Part shown: piece after piece, positions 9,606 through 20,787 of the stretch | Layout of the letters: every line of letters begins with the position of its first letter | How positions within the stretch are numbered: the stretch's first letter is position 1 | Assembly: GCF_004762045.1 (NCBI RefSeq) | Contig: NZ_SJOM01000007.1 | Location: forward strand, 2,787,655 to 2,851,654 | Direction of reading: 5' to 3' | Origin: Mycobacterium sp. DL99 | Lineage (GTDB): Bacteria; Actinomycetota; Actinomycetes; Mycobacteriales; Mycobacteriaceae | Length of the DNA stretch: 64,000 nucleotides | The notes under the pieces: generated by a model | The model's input: only the letters and a program-made list of their open reading frames with translations | Databases searched by the model: none | What the model was told of the DNA's origin: nothing | Position numbers and translations under genes: made by a program

Positions 9606-11462
9606 GTGGCATCGTCTTCGGCGCCGGTGCATCCTGCGCGCTACCTGACACTTTTCCTGGTCCTTCTGATCGGCGTTTATCTGCTGGTGTTCCTCACCGG
9701 CGACAAGCAGGCCAAGCCCAAACTGGGCATTGACCTGCAGGGCGGTACCCGGGTGACGCTGACCGCGCGCACCCCGGACGGCTCGACGCCGACCAGAGAG
9801 GCTCTCAACCAGGCCCAACAAATCATCAGTGCCCGCGTCGACGGTCTCGGCGTCTCGGGCTCGGAGGTCGTCATCGACGGCGACAACCTGGTGATCACGG
9901 TTCCCGGTAACGACGGCAGCGAGGCCCGCAACCTGGGCCAGACCGCGCGTCTGTACATCCGGCCCGTCGTGCACGCGATGCCTGCCAAGCCGCCGGTCCA
10001 ACAGGGCCAGCAGCCGGGCGCCGGCGCTCCGGGTGCCCCTGCGGCACCGGGCGCGCCCGCGGCACCTGGTGCACCGGGAGTGGTACCGGGCGTTCCCGGT
10101 GGGATTCCGGGCGTGGCGCCCGGCCTTCCGGGCGAGCCGCCGGCAGTCCCGCCAGCAGGGGAACAGCCTGTACCTCCGGCCGGTGAGCCGGTCCCGGCAC
10201 CGCAGCCGCGGCCCTACCCACTGGACCCCCCGCCGACTCCCGGCGAACCGACTCCGGCACCGGCACCGGCCCCGGGTGAGCCCGGCCCGGCGCCTGCCCC
10301 GGCCCCCGCGCCGGCTCCGGCACCGGCAAAGCCCGGTGACACCAAGGCCGCCCTCGCCCAGCGCATCTCCGATGAGAAGGAACTGCGGCAGAGCACCAAC
10401 CCGTCGATCCAGATCCTGGCGCTGCAGTACCAGGCCACCCGTTGCGGTGAGGAAGACGTGTTGGCCGGCAACGACGACCCGAACCTGCCCCTGATCACCT
10501 GCTCCCAGGACGGGCAGACCGTCTACCTGCTGAGCAAGTCGATCATGAGCGGCGAGGAGATCGAGAACGCCACCTCCGGCCTGAACCAGCAGCAGGGCCA
10601 GTACGTCGTCGACGTGACCTTCAAGAGCGGGGGAGCCAAGACCTGGGCCGACTTCACCGCGGCGAACGTGGGCACCCAGACCGCATTCACCTTGGACTCG
10701 CAGGTGGTCAGCGCGCCCGAGATCCGGGAGGCCATTCCCGGCGGCAACACCCAGATCACCGGCCAGTTCACTTCGGACACGGCCAAGGAACTGGCCAACG
10801 TGCTCAAGTACGGCTCGCTGCCGCTGTCTTTCGAATCGTCTGAGGCCGAGACGGTTTCGGCGACCCTGGGCCTGTCCTCGATGCGGGCCGGGCTGATCGC
10901 GGGCGCCGTCGGTCTGGCCGCGGTGCTGCTGTACTCGCTGCTGTACTACCGGGTGCTCGGCCTGCTGGTGGCACTGTCTCTGGTCGCTGCCGGCGCAATG
11001 GTTTTCGCCATCCTCGTACTGCTCGGCCGATACATCGGCTACACGCTGGACCTGGCCGGTATCGCCGGTCTGATCATCGGTATAGGCACCACCGCGGACT
11101 CGTTCGTGGTGTTCTTCGAGCGAATAAAGGACGAGATCCGTGAGGGCCGGTCCTTCCGGTCGGCGGTGCCCCGAGGCTGGGCGCGCGCCCGCAAGACGAT
11201 CGTGTCCGGCAACGCCGTGACCTTCCTGGCCGCCGCGGTGCTGTACTTCCTGGCGATCGGCCAGGTCAAGGGCTTCGCGTTCACCCTGGGCCTGACCACG
11301 ATCCTGGACATCGTGGTGGTGTTCCTGGTGACCTGGCCGCTGGTGTACCTGGCGTCCAAGTCCCCGACGATGGCAAAACCTGCCCTCAACGGTCTCGGCG
11401 CGGTGCAACAGATCGCGCGGGAACGCCGGGAGGCTTCGCATGCGACCGCGGGACGGGGATAA
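9606..11462 (+). CDS. secD: Protein translocase subunit SecD with a long proline/glycine-rich insert
   Basis: 618 residues, GTG start. N-terminal helix (about 12-30), then [13 protein letters not shown], the standard SecD periplasmic opening, and a C-terminal block of five membrane helices with [28 protein letters not shown]. Between about residues 132 and 245 there is a low-complexity insert rich in PGAPG and PAPAP units, placed in the periplasmic region. Mycobacterial SecD proteins carry a Pro-rich stretch, but this one looks long. secF starts four bases after its stop. Confidence 0.96.
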   Translation: MASSSAPVHPARYLTLFLVLLIGVYLLVFLTGDKQAKPKLGIDLQGGTRVTLTARTPDGSTPTREALNQAQQIISARVDGLGVSGSEVVIDGDNLVITVPGNDGSEARNLGQTARLYIRPVVHAMPAKPPVQQGQQPGAGAPGAPAAPGAPAAPGAPGVVPGVPGGIPGVAPGLPGEPPAVPPAGEQPVPPAGEPVPAPQPRPYPLDPPPTPGEPTPAPAPAPGEPGPAPAPAPAPAPAPAKPGDTKAALAQRISDEKELRQSTNPSIQILALQYQATRCGEEDVLAGNDDPNLPLITCSQDGQTVYLLSKSIMSGEEIENATSGLNQQQGQYVVDVTFKSGGAKTWADFTAANVGTQTAFTLDSQVVSAPEIREAIPGGNTQITGQFTSDTAKELANVLKYGSLPLSFESSEAETVSATLGLSSMRAGLIAGAVGLAAVLLYSLLYYRVLGLLVALSLVAAGAMVFAILVLLGRYIGYTLDLAGIAGLIIGIGTTADSFVVFFERIKDEIREGRSFRSAVPRGWARARKTIVSGNAVTFLAAAVLYFLAIGQVKGFAFTLGLTTILDIVVVFLVTWPLVYLASKSPTMAKPALNGLGAVQQIARERREASHATAGRG

Positions 11463-11466
11463 GCAC

Positions 11467-12762
11467 ATGGCTGCAAAGAGCAAGACCACCGACGACACAA
11501 CCGCCGAGGACGTCAAGGACACCGCAGTGGAGGCGCCGAACATCGAATCCACGTCTGCGGCACTGCCCAAGCACGGATTCTTCGTCCGGCTCTACACCGG
11601 TACCGGCGCCTTCGAGGTGATCGGCCGCCGCAAGTTCTGGTACGCGGTCAGCGGCATCATCGTCGCGATCTGCATCGCCAGCATGGTGCTTCGCGGGTTC
11701 ACCTTCGGGATCGACTTCGAGGGCGGCACGAAGGTGTCGATGCCGTCGGCCGGCTCCGAGGGGATCGTCACGGTCCAACAGGTCGAGGACGTCTTCAACA
11801 AGACCCTGAACAGGGCGCCCGAGTCGGTCGTGCTGGTCGGCAGCGGCGCATCGGCCACGGTGCAGATCCGCTCGGAGACGCTGTCCAACGATGAGACCGA
11901 ACAGCTGCGCACCGCACTGTTCGACGCCTTCCACCCCAAGGGCAGCGACGGCCAGCCCAGCAAGCAGGTGATCAGCGACTCGGCGGTGTCCGAGACCTGG
12001 GGTGGTCAGATCACCCAGAAGGCGTTGATCGCGCTCGTGGTCTTCGTCGTACTGGCGTCCATCTACATCGCCTGGCGTTATGAGCGCTACATGGCGATGG
12101 CCGCGATGGCCACGCTGGTCTTCGACCTGGTCGTGACCGCCGGCGTCTACTCGCTGGTCGGGTTCGAGGTCTCCCCGGCCACCGTCATCGGCCTGCTGAC
12201 GATTCTGGGCTTCTCGCTTTACGACACGGTGATCGTGTTCGACAAGGTCGAGGAGAACACCCACGGCTTCGAACACACCACTCGCCGAACGTTCGCCGAG
12301 CAGGCCAACCTCGCCGTCAACCAGACGTTCATGCGCTCGATCAACACCAGCCTCATCTCGGTGTTGCCGATCGTCGCGCTGATGGTGGTCGCGGTCTGGC
12401 TGCTGGGCGTCGGGACCCTGATGGATCTGGCCCTGGTCCAGCTGGTCGGCGTCATCGTCGGTACCTATTCGTCGATCTACTTCGCCACGCCGCTGCTCGT
12501 GTCGTTGCGCGAACGTACGGAACTCGTGCGCAAGCACACCAAGCGGGTGCTCAATCGCCGGGAGAAGGGCGCCAAGGCGTCGACGGCCACGAAGGACACA
12601 GCGGACGCCTCCGAAGCATCGGACGCAGAATCCACCGAAATCAGTGCCGAGACGGTGACGGCCTCGGTCGCCGGCGAGCCGGCACCGGCCAAGCCGGCGC
12701 CAGGTGCGCGTCCGGCGGCACGGACCGGACGTCCGTCGGGCAAGCGGAACACCCGGCGGTAA
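11467..12762 (+). CDS. secF: Protein translocase subunit SecF
   Basis: 431 residues starting MAAKSKTTDD at the ATG 11467, four bases after secD; an upstream in-frame start at 11440 would overlap secD and is less likely. First helix near the N-terminus (FWYAVSGIIVAICIAS), then FGIDFEGGTKV, then five C-terminal helices with the SecF pattern LTILGFSLYDTVIVFDKVEEN. The C-terminal tail of about 70 residues is Ala/Pro-rich. It works with SecD and YajC at the membrane. Confidence 0.96.
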   Translation: MAAKSKTTDDTTAEDVKDTAVEAPNIESTSAALPKHGFFVRLYTGTGAFEVIGRRKFWYAVSGIIVAICIASMVLRGFTFGIDFEGGTKVSMPSAGSEGIVTVQQVEDVFNKTLNRAPESVVLVGSGASATVQIRSETLSNDETEQLRTALFDAFHPKGSDGQPSKQVISDSAVSETWGGQITQKALIALVVFVVLASIYIAWRYERYMAMAAMATLVFDLVVTAGVYSLVGFEVSPATVIGLLTILGFSLYDTVIVFDKVEENTHGFEHTTRRTFAEQANLAVNQTFMRSINTSLISVLPIVALMVVAVWLLGVGTLMDLALVQLVGVIVGTYSSIYFATPLLVSLRERTELVRKHTKRVLNRREKGAKASTATKDTADASEASDAESTEISAETVTASVAGEPAPAKPAPGARPAARTGRPSGKRNTRR

Positions 12763-12767
12763 ACCGC

Positions 12768-14435
12768 ATGGTTCAGTGGCGGGCCATCGCCCGGGCACGG
12801 ACAGCGGTGACGGCGGCGACGCTGTCCGTGGTCGTCGCGATGGGATTGGCGGCGTGTTCGGACAGCGCGGCTGACGCGATCGACTACGCCGTCGACGGCT
12901 CCCTGACCACCTACAACACCAACACCGTGGCGGGAGCCGCATCCGCCGGGCCGCAGGCGTTCGCCCGGGCGTTGACCGGGTTCGCCTATCACGGGCCCGA
13001 AGGCCAGGTGGTCGCCGACAACGACTTCGGCTCGGTGTCGGTCGTGGGTCGCGCTCCGCTGGTGCTCGATTACGTGATCAGCGACAAGGCGGTCTACTCC
13101 GACGGCAAGCCGATCACCTGTGACGATCTGGTGCTGGCCTGGGGCGCACAGTCCGGGCGGTTTCCCGGGTTCGACGCCGCCAGCCGAGCGGGTTACCGCG
13201 ATATCGGGTCGGTGGACTGCGAACCGGGCCAGAAACGGGCCCGGGTGTCGTTCGCCCAGGACCGCGGATTCCTCGATTACGGCCATTTGTTCGCGGCCAC
13301 CTCGCTGATGCCCGCGCACGTCATCGCCGACGAGCTCGACCTCGGCGACGGGGGTGTGGTTACCGCGCTGCAGAACGGCGACCAGCCGACGATCGCCCGG
13401 ATCGCCGAGGCGTGGAACACCGTCTGGGATCTGAAACCGGACCTCGACCTCAAACGGTTCCCGTCCTCGGGCCCGTACCGGATCGACTCGGTGTCCAAGG
13501 ACGGCGTGGTGGTCCTGGTCGCCAACGACAAGTGGTGGGGCACCCCGGCGGTCACCAACCGGATCGCGGTGTGGCCACGCGGGGCTGACATCCAGGAGCG
13601 GGTCAACCAGGGCTCCTTCGACGTCGTCGACATCGAGTCCGGATCCTCGGGCCTGCTCAACCTGCCCGACGACTACGTCAGCATGGAGAGCCCGTCGGCC
13701 GGTATCGAGCAGTTGATCTTCGCGCCGGGCGGTCCGCTGGCCGCCCCGCCGGCGCGCCGGGCCGTTGCGCTGTGCACCCCGCGCGACGTGATCGCCCGCA
13801 ACGCCGCGACGCCGATCATCAACTCCCGGCTGAGTCCCGTCAGTGACGACGCCTTCAGTGCGGCCGAGAACGTCGGCGAGGCCGGGCAATTCGGTGTGGC
13901 CAACCCCGACGCAGCCCGCGCCGCGCTCAACAACAAGCCGCTGACGGTACGCATCGGGTATCAGACGCCCAACGCGAGGCTGGCCGCTACCGTCGGCGCG
14001 ATCGCGAAATCATGCGCCGCAGCGGGCATCACCGTGCAGGACGCCGGATCGGCAACGGCCGGGCCGGTGGCATTGCGGAACAACGAGTTCGACGGACTGC
14101 TCGCCAGCACCGGCGGGGCCGCGGGCAGCGGCTCCTCGGGTTCTTCGGCCATCGACGCCTACGCGTTCCACTCCGGCAACGGCAACAACCTGCCCGGCTA
14201 CGTCAACGAGCGGGTCGACGGCATCATCGATGCACAGGCCGTCACGACCGATCCGAAGGAACTGGCCCGGCTGGCAGGGGAGGGCGCACCGATCCTGTGG
14301 AACGACATGCCGACCCTGCCGCTGTACCGCCAGCAGCGCACCGTACTCACATCGACGAAGATGTACGCCGTGAGCAGCAATCCGACCCGGTGGGGTGCAG
14401 GCTGGAACATGGACCGTTGGAAGCTGTCCACATGA
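12768..14435 (+). CDS. Family 5 ABC transporter solute-binding lipoprotein (Rv2585c-like)
   Basis: 555 residues. The signal peptide ends in the lipobox GLAAC (Cys near residue 30), so it is a membrane-anchored lipoprotein. The mature part is laid out like oligopeptide/dipeptide-binding proteins (DppA/OppA), with [19 protein letters not shown] typical of the family. No permease or ATPase is nearby, so it either shares a remote transporter or has a different role. It lies between secF and apt as in M. tuberculosis, and its TGA overlaps the apt ATG. Confidence 0.9.
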   Translation: MVQWRAIARARTAVTAATLSVVVAMGLAACSDSAADAIDYAVDGSLTTYNTNTVAGAASAGPQAFARALTGFAYHGPEGQVVADNDFGSVSVVGRAPLVLDYVISDKAVYSDGKPITCDDLVLAWGAQSGRFPGFDAASRAGYRDIGSVDCEPGQKRARVSFAQDRGFLDYGHLFAATSLMPAHVIADELDLGDGGVVTALQNGDQPTIARIAEAWNTVWDLKPDLDLKRFPSSGPYRIDSVSKDGVVVLVANDKWWGTPAVTNRIAVWPRGADIQERVNQGSFDVVDIESGSSGLLNLPDDYVSMESPSAGIEQLIFAPGGPLAAPPARRAVALCTPRDVIARNAATPIINSRLSPVSDDAFSAAENVGEAGQFGVANPDAARAALNNKPLTVRIGYQTPNARLAATVGAIAKSCAAAGITVQDAGSATAGPVALRNNEFDGLLASTGGAAGSGSSGSSAIDAYAFHSGNGNNLPGYVNERVDGIIDAQAVTTDPKELARLAGEGAPILWNDMPTLPLYRQQRTVLTSTKMYAVSSNPTRWGAGWNMDRWKLST

Positions 14436-14959
14436 GCCAGGACATCTCATCGTTGGTCAAGAAACTGATCCGGGAGGTCCCCGACTTTCCCGAGCCCGGC
14501 GTGCAGTTCAAGGACCTGACCCCGCTGCTGGCCGATGCGCGGGGCCTGTGCGCGGTCACCGACGCCCTGGCCGCCACCGCGGTCGACGCCGATCTGGTCG
14601 CCGGCCTGGACGCGCGGGGGTTCCTGCTGGGTGCCGCGGTCGCGACGCGGCTCGGCGTCGGTGTGCTGGCCGTACGCAAGGGCGGGAAGTTGCCGCCTCC
14701 GGTGCACAGCGTCACCTATCAGCTTGAGTACGGCAGTGCGACGCTGGAGATCCCGGCCGACGGGATTGATATCGCGGGGCGCAACGTTGTGATCATCGAC
14801 GATGTCCTGGCCACCGGCGGGACCCTGCGAGCGGCACGACAGCTGCTCGAGGCGAGTGGGGCCAACGTGCTCAGCGCCGCTGTGGTGCTGGAATTGACGG
14901 ACCTGGGCGGCCGGGACGTGGTGGCACCGCTGAGGGTCAGCAGCCTGCACACGGTGTGA
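14432..14959 (+). CDS. apt: Adenine phosphoribosyltransferase
   Basis: 175 residues. Converts adenine and PRPP to AMP in purine salvage. The PRPP-binding motif [13 protein letters not shown] is complete, and [18 protein letters not shown] is the usual Apt N-terminus. The ATG overlaps the stop of the preceding lipoprotein gene (ATGA), indicating translational coupling, and relA follows 40 bp later. The link between purine salvage and the alarmone enzyme is conserved in actinobacteria. Confidence 0.96.
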   Translation: MSQDISSLVKKLIREVPDFPEPGVQFKDLTPLLADARGLCAVTDALAATAVDADLVAGLDARGFLLGAAVATRLGVGVLAVRKGGKLPPPVHSVTYQLEYGSATLEIPADGIDIAGRNVVIIDDVLATGGTLRAARQLLEASGANVLSAAVVLELTDLGGRDVVAPLRVSSLHTV

Positions 14960-14999
14960 GGGATATCCTCGGATTCTGAGCGAAAACCGGGAGGTGACG

Positions 15000-17351
15000 A
15001 TGGCCGGCGATACGGGTACGGACGCGGCTGCGGGCCAGGCGGTGCAGTCGCCGCCGGTGTTGCCGGGCACCACCGGACCCGACGCCACGAAGACCAGCGC
15101 CTCACGGCGGGTGCGCGCGCGACTGGCCCGCCGGATGACGGCGCAGCGCAGTGCGGTCAACCCGGTCCTGGAGCCCTTGGTCGCGGTACACCGCGAGATC
15201 TATCCGAAGGCCGACCTGCAGTTGCTGCAGCGCGCCTACGACGTCGCCGAGCAACGTCACGCCGACCAGCTCCGCAAGTCCGGTGACCCCTACATCACCC
15301 ATCCGCTGGCGGTGGCCAACATCCTGGCCGAGCTCGGTATGGACACCACCACGTTGGTGGCCGCGCTGCTGCACGACACCGTGGAGGACACCGGGTACAC
15401 GCTGGAGGCGTTGACCGCCGAATTCGGCGCCGAGGTGGGCCACCTCGTCGACGGGGTCACCAAGCTGGACAAGGTGGTGCTTGGCTCGGCCGCCGAGGGC
15501 GAGACGATCCGCAAGATGATCATCGCCATGGCCAGGGACCCGCGGGTACTGGTCATCAAGGTGGCCGATCGGTTGCACAACATGCGCACCATGCGCTTCC
15601 TGCCGCCCGAGAAGCAGGCCCGCAAGGCCCGCGAGACGCTGGAAGTCATTGCGCCACTTGCCCATCGGCTCGGTATGGCGACGGTCAAGTGGGAGCTTGA
15701 GGATCTGTCGTTCGCGATCCTGCATCCGAAGAAGTACGAGGAGATCGTGCGGCTGGTCGCCGACCGGGCGCCGTCACGCGACACCTACCTGGCCAAGGTG
15801 CGCGCCGAGATCGGCGTGGCGCTGAGCGCGATGAAGATCAACGCGGTCGTCGAGGGCCGGCCCAAGCACTACTGGTCGATCTACCAGAAGATGATCGTCA
15901 AGGGGCGCGACTTCGACGACATCCACGACCTGGTCGGTGTGCGGATCCTGTGCGACGAGATTCGTGACTGCTACGCGGCAGTCGGCGTCGTGCACTCGTT
16001 GTGGCAGCCGATGGCGGGCCGGTTCAAGGACTACATCGCCCAGCCGCGCTACGGCGTCTACCAGTCGCTGCACACCACGGTGGTCGGCCCGGAGGGCAAG
16101 CCGCTGGAGGTGCAGATCCGGACCCGGGACATGCACCGCACCGCGGAGTACGGCATCGCCGCGCACTGGCGGTACAAGGAAGCCAAGGGCCGCAACGGGG
16201 TTCCGCACAGTCACGCCGTCACCGAGATCGACGACATGGCCTGGATGCGCCAGCTGCTGGACTGGCAGCGGGAGGCCGCCGACCCCGGCGAGTTCCTCGA
16301 GTCGTTGCGTTACGACCTTGCGGTGAAAGAGATCTTCGTCTTCACCCCCAAGGGCGATGTGATCAACCTGCCGACCGGTTCGACCCCGGTCGACTTCGCC
16401 TACGCGGTGCACACCGAGGTGGGACACCGCTGTATCGGGGCCCGGGTCAACGGTCGGCTCGTCGCCTTGGAACGCAAGCTTGAGAACGGCGAGGTCGTCG
16501 AGGTGTTCACCTCGAAGGCCCCCAATGCCGGTCCGTCGCGCGACTGGCAGACCTTCGTGGTATCGCCGCGGGCGAAGGCCAAGATCCGGCAGTGGTTCGC
16601 CAAGGAGCGCCGCGAAGAGGCCCTGGAGTCCGGTAAAGACGCCATCGCGCGGGAGGTCCGCCGAGGCGGACTTCCGTTGCAGCGCTTGATCAATGCCGAC
16701 TCGATGGGCGCGCTGGCGCGGGAGTTGCGTTACGCCGACGTCTCGGCGCTCTACACCGCGGTCGGCGAGGGTCACGTCTCGGCGCGCCACGTCGTGCAGC
16801 GTCTGCTCGCCCAGTTCGGCGGCGACGATGCGGCCGAGGACGAACTCGCCGAGCGGTCCACCCCGTTGACCATGCCGGTGCGGCAGCGCAGCACCGACGA
16901 CACCGGCGTCGCGGTGCCGGGAGCGCCCGGCACCCTGACCAAGCTCGCCAAGTGCTGCACGCCGGTGCCCGGCGACACCATCATGGGCTTCGTGACCCGC
17001 GGTGGCGGGGTCAGCGTCCACCGCACCGACTGCACGAATGCGGCGTCGCTGCAACAACAGTCGGAACGCATCATCGAGGTCAACTGGGCGCCGTCGCCGT
17101 CGTCGGTGTTCCTGGTGGCCATCCAGGTCGAGGCGCTGGACCGGCACCGTCTGCTCTCCGACGTCACCCGGGTGCTGGCCGACGAGAAGGTCAACATCCT
17201 GTCGGCGTCGGTGACGACGTCCAACGACCGGGTCGCGATCAGCCGGTTCACGTTCGAGATGGGCGATCCCAAACATCTGGGTCACCTGCTGAGCGTGGTG
17301 CGCAACGTCGAAGGCGTGTACGACGTCTACCGCGTCACGTCGGCGGCCTGA
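15000..17351 (+). CDS. relA: Bifunctional (p)ppGpp synthetase/hydrolase
   Basis: 783 residues; makes and degrades the stringent-response alarmones. Order of domains: HD hydrolase with [10 protein letters not shown] near residue 125, synthetase with [19 protein letters not shown] near 305, TGS domain ([30 protein letters not shown]) from about 445, and a C-terminal zinc-finger/ACT region ([11 protein letters not shown], then the ACT fold). Both catalytic halves look intact. I chose ATG 15000 because GGGAGG lies five bases upstream; the GTG at 14994 overlaps that site. Its last 17 bp overlap the convergent gene at 17335. Confidence 0.97.
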   Translation: MAGDTGTDAAAGQAVQSPPVLPGTTGPDATKTSASRRVRARLARRMTAQRSAVNPVLEPLVAVHREIYPKADLQLLQRAYDVAEQRHADQLRKSGDPYITHPLAVANILAELGMDTTTLVAALLHDTVEDTGYTLEALTAEFGAEVGHLVDGVTKLDKVVLGSAAEGETIRKMIIAMARDPRVLVIKVADRLHNMRTMRFLPPEKQARKARETLEVIAPLAHRLGMATVKWELEDLSFAILHPKKYEEIVRLVADRAPSRDTYLAKVRAEIGVALSAMKINAVVEGRPKHYWSIYQKMIVKGRDFDDIHDLVGVRILCDEIRDCYAAVGVVHSLWQPMAGRFKDYIAQPRYGVYQSLHTTVVGPEGKPLEVQIRTRDMHRTAEYGIAAHWRYKEAKGRNGVPHSHAVTEIDDMAWMRQLLDWQREAADPGEFLESLRYDLAVKEIFVFTPKGDVINLPTGSTPVDFAYAVHTEVGHRCIGARVNGRLVALERKLENGEVVEVFTSKAPNAGPSRDWQTFVVSPRAKAKIRQWFAKERREEALESGKDAIAREVRRGGLPLQRLINADSMGALARELRYADVSALYTAVGEGHVSARHVVQRLLAQFGGDDAAEDELAERSTPLTMPVRQRSTDDTGVAVPGAPGTLTKLAKCCTPVPGDTIMGFVTRGGGVSVHRTDCTNAASLQQQSERIIEVNWAPSPSSVFLVAIQVEALDRHRLLSDVTRVLADEKVNILSASVTTSNDRVAISRFTFEMGDPKHLGHLLSVVRNVEGVYDVYRVTSAA

Positions 17352-18063
17352 CGCCCGGTACCGGGATCTGCCACATCGCCTGACCGACGGCCAGTACGCC
17401 GCGCGCGGGCAGTGTCACCTCACCGATGACGGGGTTGGCGGCCAGGCGTGCCGGCCGGCCCAAGTCGTGGCCGTCGAGGGTGGCTGACGCCGTCGTGATG
17501 AGGTACATCTGTTGGGGCATCAGGGTTCCGACGTGCCCGCTCGGCATGACGCCGGTCATGCGCACCTGACCCATGCCCAGTCCCGCGGCCAGGATCTCGC
17601 GCGCCCGCACCAGCGGCCGAGGCCGCCAGGTACTCAGCGGTAGGCGCCGGCTGACCGCGTTCATGGCGCGCAGCACCGGCCCCGCCGTGGCGGTCAGCGT
17701 CCAGTCCAGTGCGGGGGTGTCGACCGTGACACGTAGCGATGCGGGCCCGGTCCAGTCCACGGTGATCTCGGCGAAGCCGGTGTAGGCACACGCCGGTCCG
17801 TAGTAGCGGGGGCACGCGGTGTCGAGGCGGTCGCCGTGCACGAAGATCGACCACTGCCCGGCCGGGTCACGGTGCCACACGGTGCGATACGGCCCGAAGT
17901 CGTTCTCCGGGAACACCCGGAGCGCCAGCACATGGCCGCTGTCGAAGGGCAGCCCGAAAACACCCCAGCCCTTGACGTATTCGTGGTCGGGCCACGGCGC
18001 CTGTCCGCAGTGTTCGGGCAGATTGGACAGGGGAGAGGCGAGATTCAGCATGGTCGTCGACAT
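17335..18063 (-). CDS. Conserved hypothetical protein, 242 residues
   Basis: No signal peptide or membrane helix. The sequence is rich in beta-forming stretches and aromatic residues ([38 protein letters not shown]), which suggests a soluble beta-barrel fold. No catalytic motif is recognised. ATG 18063 has GAGGA six bases upstream. It is transcribed in the same direction as the HD-GYP/LuxR regulator gene, 83 bp downstream of it, so it may belong to that regulator's transcript. Its 3' end overlaps the end of relA. Confidence 0.75.
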   Translation of the reverse strand: MSTTMLNLASPLSNLPEHCGQAPWPDHEYVKGWGVFGLPFDSGHVLALRVFPENDFGPYRTVWHRDPAGQWSIFVHGDRLDTACPRYYGPACAYTGFAEITVDWTGPASLRVTVDTPALDWTLTATAGPVLRAMNAVSRRLPLSTWRPRPLVRAREILAAGLGMGQVRMTGVMPSGHVGTLMPQQMYLITTASATLDGHDLGRPARLAANPVIGEVTLPARGVLAVGQAMWQIPVPGVRPPT

Positions 18064-18146
18064 CGTCGGTCCTCACTACGGGTTCTCGTTCGGTTCGTGA
18101 GGTGAACGCTAGGAGCGCACAAGCCCGGTGTCGTCGGGCATTCGCC

Positions 18147-19733
18147 CTACTTTTCGGCTTCGGTCAGCGTGTCCAGCAGACCGTGCGTAACGGCGTAGAG
18201 CGTGGCGGTGCTGCGGGTCGACGAACCCGTCTTGGTGTAGATGCGCTCGATGTGGGTGCCGGCCGTCTTCGGGCTGATCCCCAGCGTGTTCGCGACCTGC
18301 CGGGTGGACGCGCCACGGGCGATCAGCCCCAGTACCTCGATTTCCCGCGGTGTCAGCCCGTCCGGACCCACGCGGCGTCGATGCCGGGGGCCGCCCGCTG
18401 CCTCGACAACGGCGTCGACTGCGGCCGCATCCAGCCTTCCGCGCCGGACCTCGGCCCGCAGTTCAGCGCCGGCGGCCTTGGCGGACAACGCCGGTCGGTA
18501 CGGCCGCGGCTCAGTCATGGCGCGGTAGCAATCCGCGCCGGCGAGGATGCGTCCGGTCACCGGGATCGACGGTCCGGACAGGCCGCGGTGCGACCCCGAG
18601 CCGTCCATACGTTCATAGGCCAGCGCCGCCACCGCACCGATGCGCGCCACCGGGCCGGGTCGGGCCAGAACCCGTTCGGTGTAGTACGAACTCAGCCGCA
18701 GTCGCTCGTGGTCGGAGGCGCTGAGTTTCCCGGGCTTGTCCATGATCGTGGCGGGTACGCCGTGCAGGCCGATGTCGTGCAACAACGCGGCGCGACGAAC
18801 CAGGACGGTGTCGCCCGCGGCCAGGCCGGCGAGCTTTGCGGCCTGCGCCGCGAGTTCGGCCACGCCGCGCGAATGTCCGGCACGGTGTGGCGATCGAAGG
18901 TCGGTGAAATCCGCGAATGCCTCCAGTACCGAGTCGAGTTGGTCGTCGGTGAGACGTCGCTGCAGCGCCGGCTCGGCGGCGATCAGATCGTGACAGTCCG
19001 GTTCGTCATCGCCGTCGGACAGCAGATCGCCTGCCGCTGCACAGAATGCGTCGACCACGGCCGGGTCGAACTGGGTGCCGCGACGCGACGTGGCGACAGC
19101 GACGGCGGCGTCCACCCCGGCGTCTCGGTGCACCGCCTCGGCCACGTCGGCGAGGTGAAAGAGTCGCATCGGCAAGGCAATTGCGTCGCCGCCGAGGCCG
19201 GCGGGCACCCCGTTGCCGTCCCACCGTGCGAAGAATTGGCGCAGAGCGTCACCGACGGCGGTGTCGAGACCGAGCCGCTCGGCCATCGTCGAGGTGTTCA
19301 GGCAGTGCGACATCAGCCCGTGCTCGATGTCGCGGCCACCGGTCGCGATGAGCGTCGCGGTCTTGCGCACCCGGTTGAGCAGGGGGCCGGCCGAAGCGGC
19401 GTGCGACAGCATGAATGTCGCCCCGCCCAGCCCGCGGAGATCGACGCGGTAGCTGTCGGCGCGAAACGCGATGTCATCGCCGAACCAGGCCGACACCTCG
19501 GGTGCGTCGGCGATGCAGCCCACCCAGCCCAGCACCGCCGTGTAGTAGAGATCGGCTCGCTGCTCGGCGATCAGTCCGACACGCTCGCCCAGGCGTGCGG
19601 CGAGTCGCCAGGACCGCAGCACGTGCTCCATCGGCTGCCCCAGACCGAGATCCATGGCAAGCGAGAACGCGGCCAGCAGTTCAGCCAGGGATATGCCCGA
19701 ATCCCGGCTGCCGCGATCCATACCGGTGAGCAT
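18147..19733 (-). CDS. HD-GYP-type phosphohydrolase fused to a LuxR DNA-binding domain
   Basis: 528 residues. Residues 459-520 form a LuxR/GerE helix-turn-helix (LTPREIEVLGLIARGASTRQ, then a TAGTHIERIYTK recognition region). Before it are two HD-GYP-like halves. The second has H287, the HD pair at 319-320 (ALLHDIGLHG) and YERMDGSGSHRGL around 373-385, where canonical proteins have HHE and GYP. The first has RWDGNGVPAGLGGDAI around 170-185 but no clear HD pair. It is probably a transcription factor with a metal-dependent or degenerate nucleotide-sensing domain. ATG 19733 or 19721 may be the start. Confidence 0.85.
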   Translation of the reverse strand: MLTGMDRGSRDSGISLAELLAAFSLAMDLGLGQPMEHVLRSWRLAARLGERVGLIAEQRADLYYTAVLGWVGCIADAPEVSAWFGDDIAFRADSYRVDLRGLGGATFMLSHAASAGPLLNRVRKTATLIATGGRDIEHGLMSHCLNTSTMAERLGLDTAVGDALRQFFARWDGNGVPAGLGGDAIALPMRLFHLADVAEAVHRDAGVDAAVAVATSRRGTQFDPAVVDAFCAAAGDLLSDGDDEPDCHDLIAAEPALQRRLTDDQLDSVLEAFADFTDLRSPHRAGHSRGVAELAAQAAKLAGLAAGDTVLVRRAALLHDIGLHGVPATIMDKPGKLSASDHERLRLSSYYTERVLARPGPVARIGAVAALAYERMDGSGSHRGLSGPSIPVTGRILAGADCYRAMTEPRPYRPALSAKAAGAELRAEVRRGRLDAAAVDAVVEAAGGPRHRRRVGPDGLTPREIEVLGLIARGASTRQVANTLGISPKTAGTHIERIYTKTGSSTRSTATLYAVTHGLLDTLTEAEK

Positions 19734-19778
19734 AGGACCCGCCGGCGCACCGGTCAGTACGTCGGAACGCCTCGCCGC

Positions 19779-20780
19779 TCAGCCCAAGCTGGCGGATTTG
19801 ATCGTCACCGATGTGGCGGGCTCGCCGTCGTCGCTGCCGTCGGCGACCCCGTCGGCGGCGATCGCGTCGAGGGTGTCCAGCCCGGTGTTGTCGATGGTGC
19901 CGAACACGGTGTACGTCGGCGGCAGCAGGGAATCTTCGTACACCAGGAAGAACTGGCTGCCGTTGGTTCCCGACCCGGCGTTCGCCATCGCCACGGTGCC
20001 CCGCGGATAGACCACGAGCTGCTGCACCGCGGGGTCGGAGAGCCGGTACTGGTTGGTCGGGTACTCGTTGGGGAACCGGTAACCGGGCCCACCGGTTCCG
20101 CTGCCCGACGGGTCACCGCACTGCAGCACCGAGAGGACTCCGGTGGTCAGCCGGTGGCACTGGGTGCCGTCGAAGAATCCTTGGGAGGCCAGGCTGGCGA
20201 AGTTGTTCACCGTGCACGGCGCCTTGCCATTGGCCAACTTGAGGCCGATGCTGCCGCGATCGGTGACGATCCCGGCTTCCACCGTGGCCGGTTCGGTCGG
20301 CACCGTGCCGGTGCGCGGCGGCCTGACCGGCTTGGTGGCCGGTTCGGTGGTGGCCGGGTACTGGCAGTTGGCGCCGAGGTTCGCCGGCGGCGTGAATGCC
20401 GGCAGTTGTTGCTCTGAACCCGGGGAGGCCGTGTAGCGGTCGTGCCGGGGCATGTCCTCCGCGGCTTTGACGACGATGAAGGCCAACACCACGGCCAATA
20501 CCAGCGCCACGATCGCCAGCGCCGTCATCACGTACCCGATGACCAGGCCCGCGATCGCGATGCCGCGGCCCTGTTCACCGCTGCGCTTGAGCTGCGACAG
20601 CGAGATGTGCCCGAAGACGATGCCCAGCGGCGCGAAGAGGACGGCACACACCAGTGACGCGACGGCCATGGCGTTGGTGCGGGCAGGCGGCGGGTAACCA
20701 GCCGGATATCCCATCGGATAACCCGGCGCGTAACCGGGATCGTCCGGCTGGTAGCCGCTGTAAGGGGGCGGGACAGTCAA
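19779..20780 (-). CDS. Membrane-anchored cyclophilin-type peptidyl-prolyl isomerase, paralog 2
   Basis: 333 residues, TTG start. The N-terminus is Pro/Tyr/Gly-rich (GYQPDDPGYAPGYPMGYPAG), followed by two membrane helices (AMAVASLVCAVLFAPLGIVF and GIAIAGLVIGYVMTALAIV) of the DUF4190 type, then a periplasmic cyclophilin domain with NGSQFFLVYEDSLLPPTYTV. It sits seven bases downstream of the ppiB-like gene at 20788, with which it shares most of the isomerase domain, so the two arose by duplication. Expected role: proline isomerisation in exported proteins at the outer face of the membrane. Confidence 0.9.
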   Translation of the reverse strand: MTVPPPYSGYQPDDPGYAPGYPMGYPAGYPPPARTNAMAVASLVCAVLFAPLGIVFGHISLSQLKRSGEQGRGIAIAGLVIGYVMTALAIVALVLAVVLAFIVVKAAEDMPRHDRYTASPGSEQQLPAFTPPANLGANCQYPATTEPATKPVRPPRTGTVPTEPATVEAGIVTDRGSIGLKLANGKAPCTVNNFASLASQGFFDGTQCHRLTTGVLSVLQCGDPSGSGTGGPGYRFPNEYPTNQYRLSDPAVQQLVVYPRGTVAMANAGSGTNGSQFFLVYEDSLLPPTYTVFGTIDNTGLDTLDAIAADGVADGSDDGEPATSVTIKSASLG

Positions 20781-20787
20781 CGGCGGA

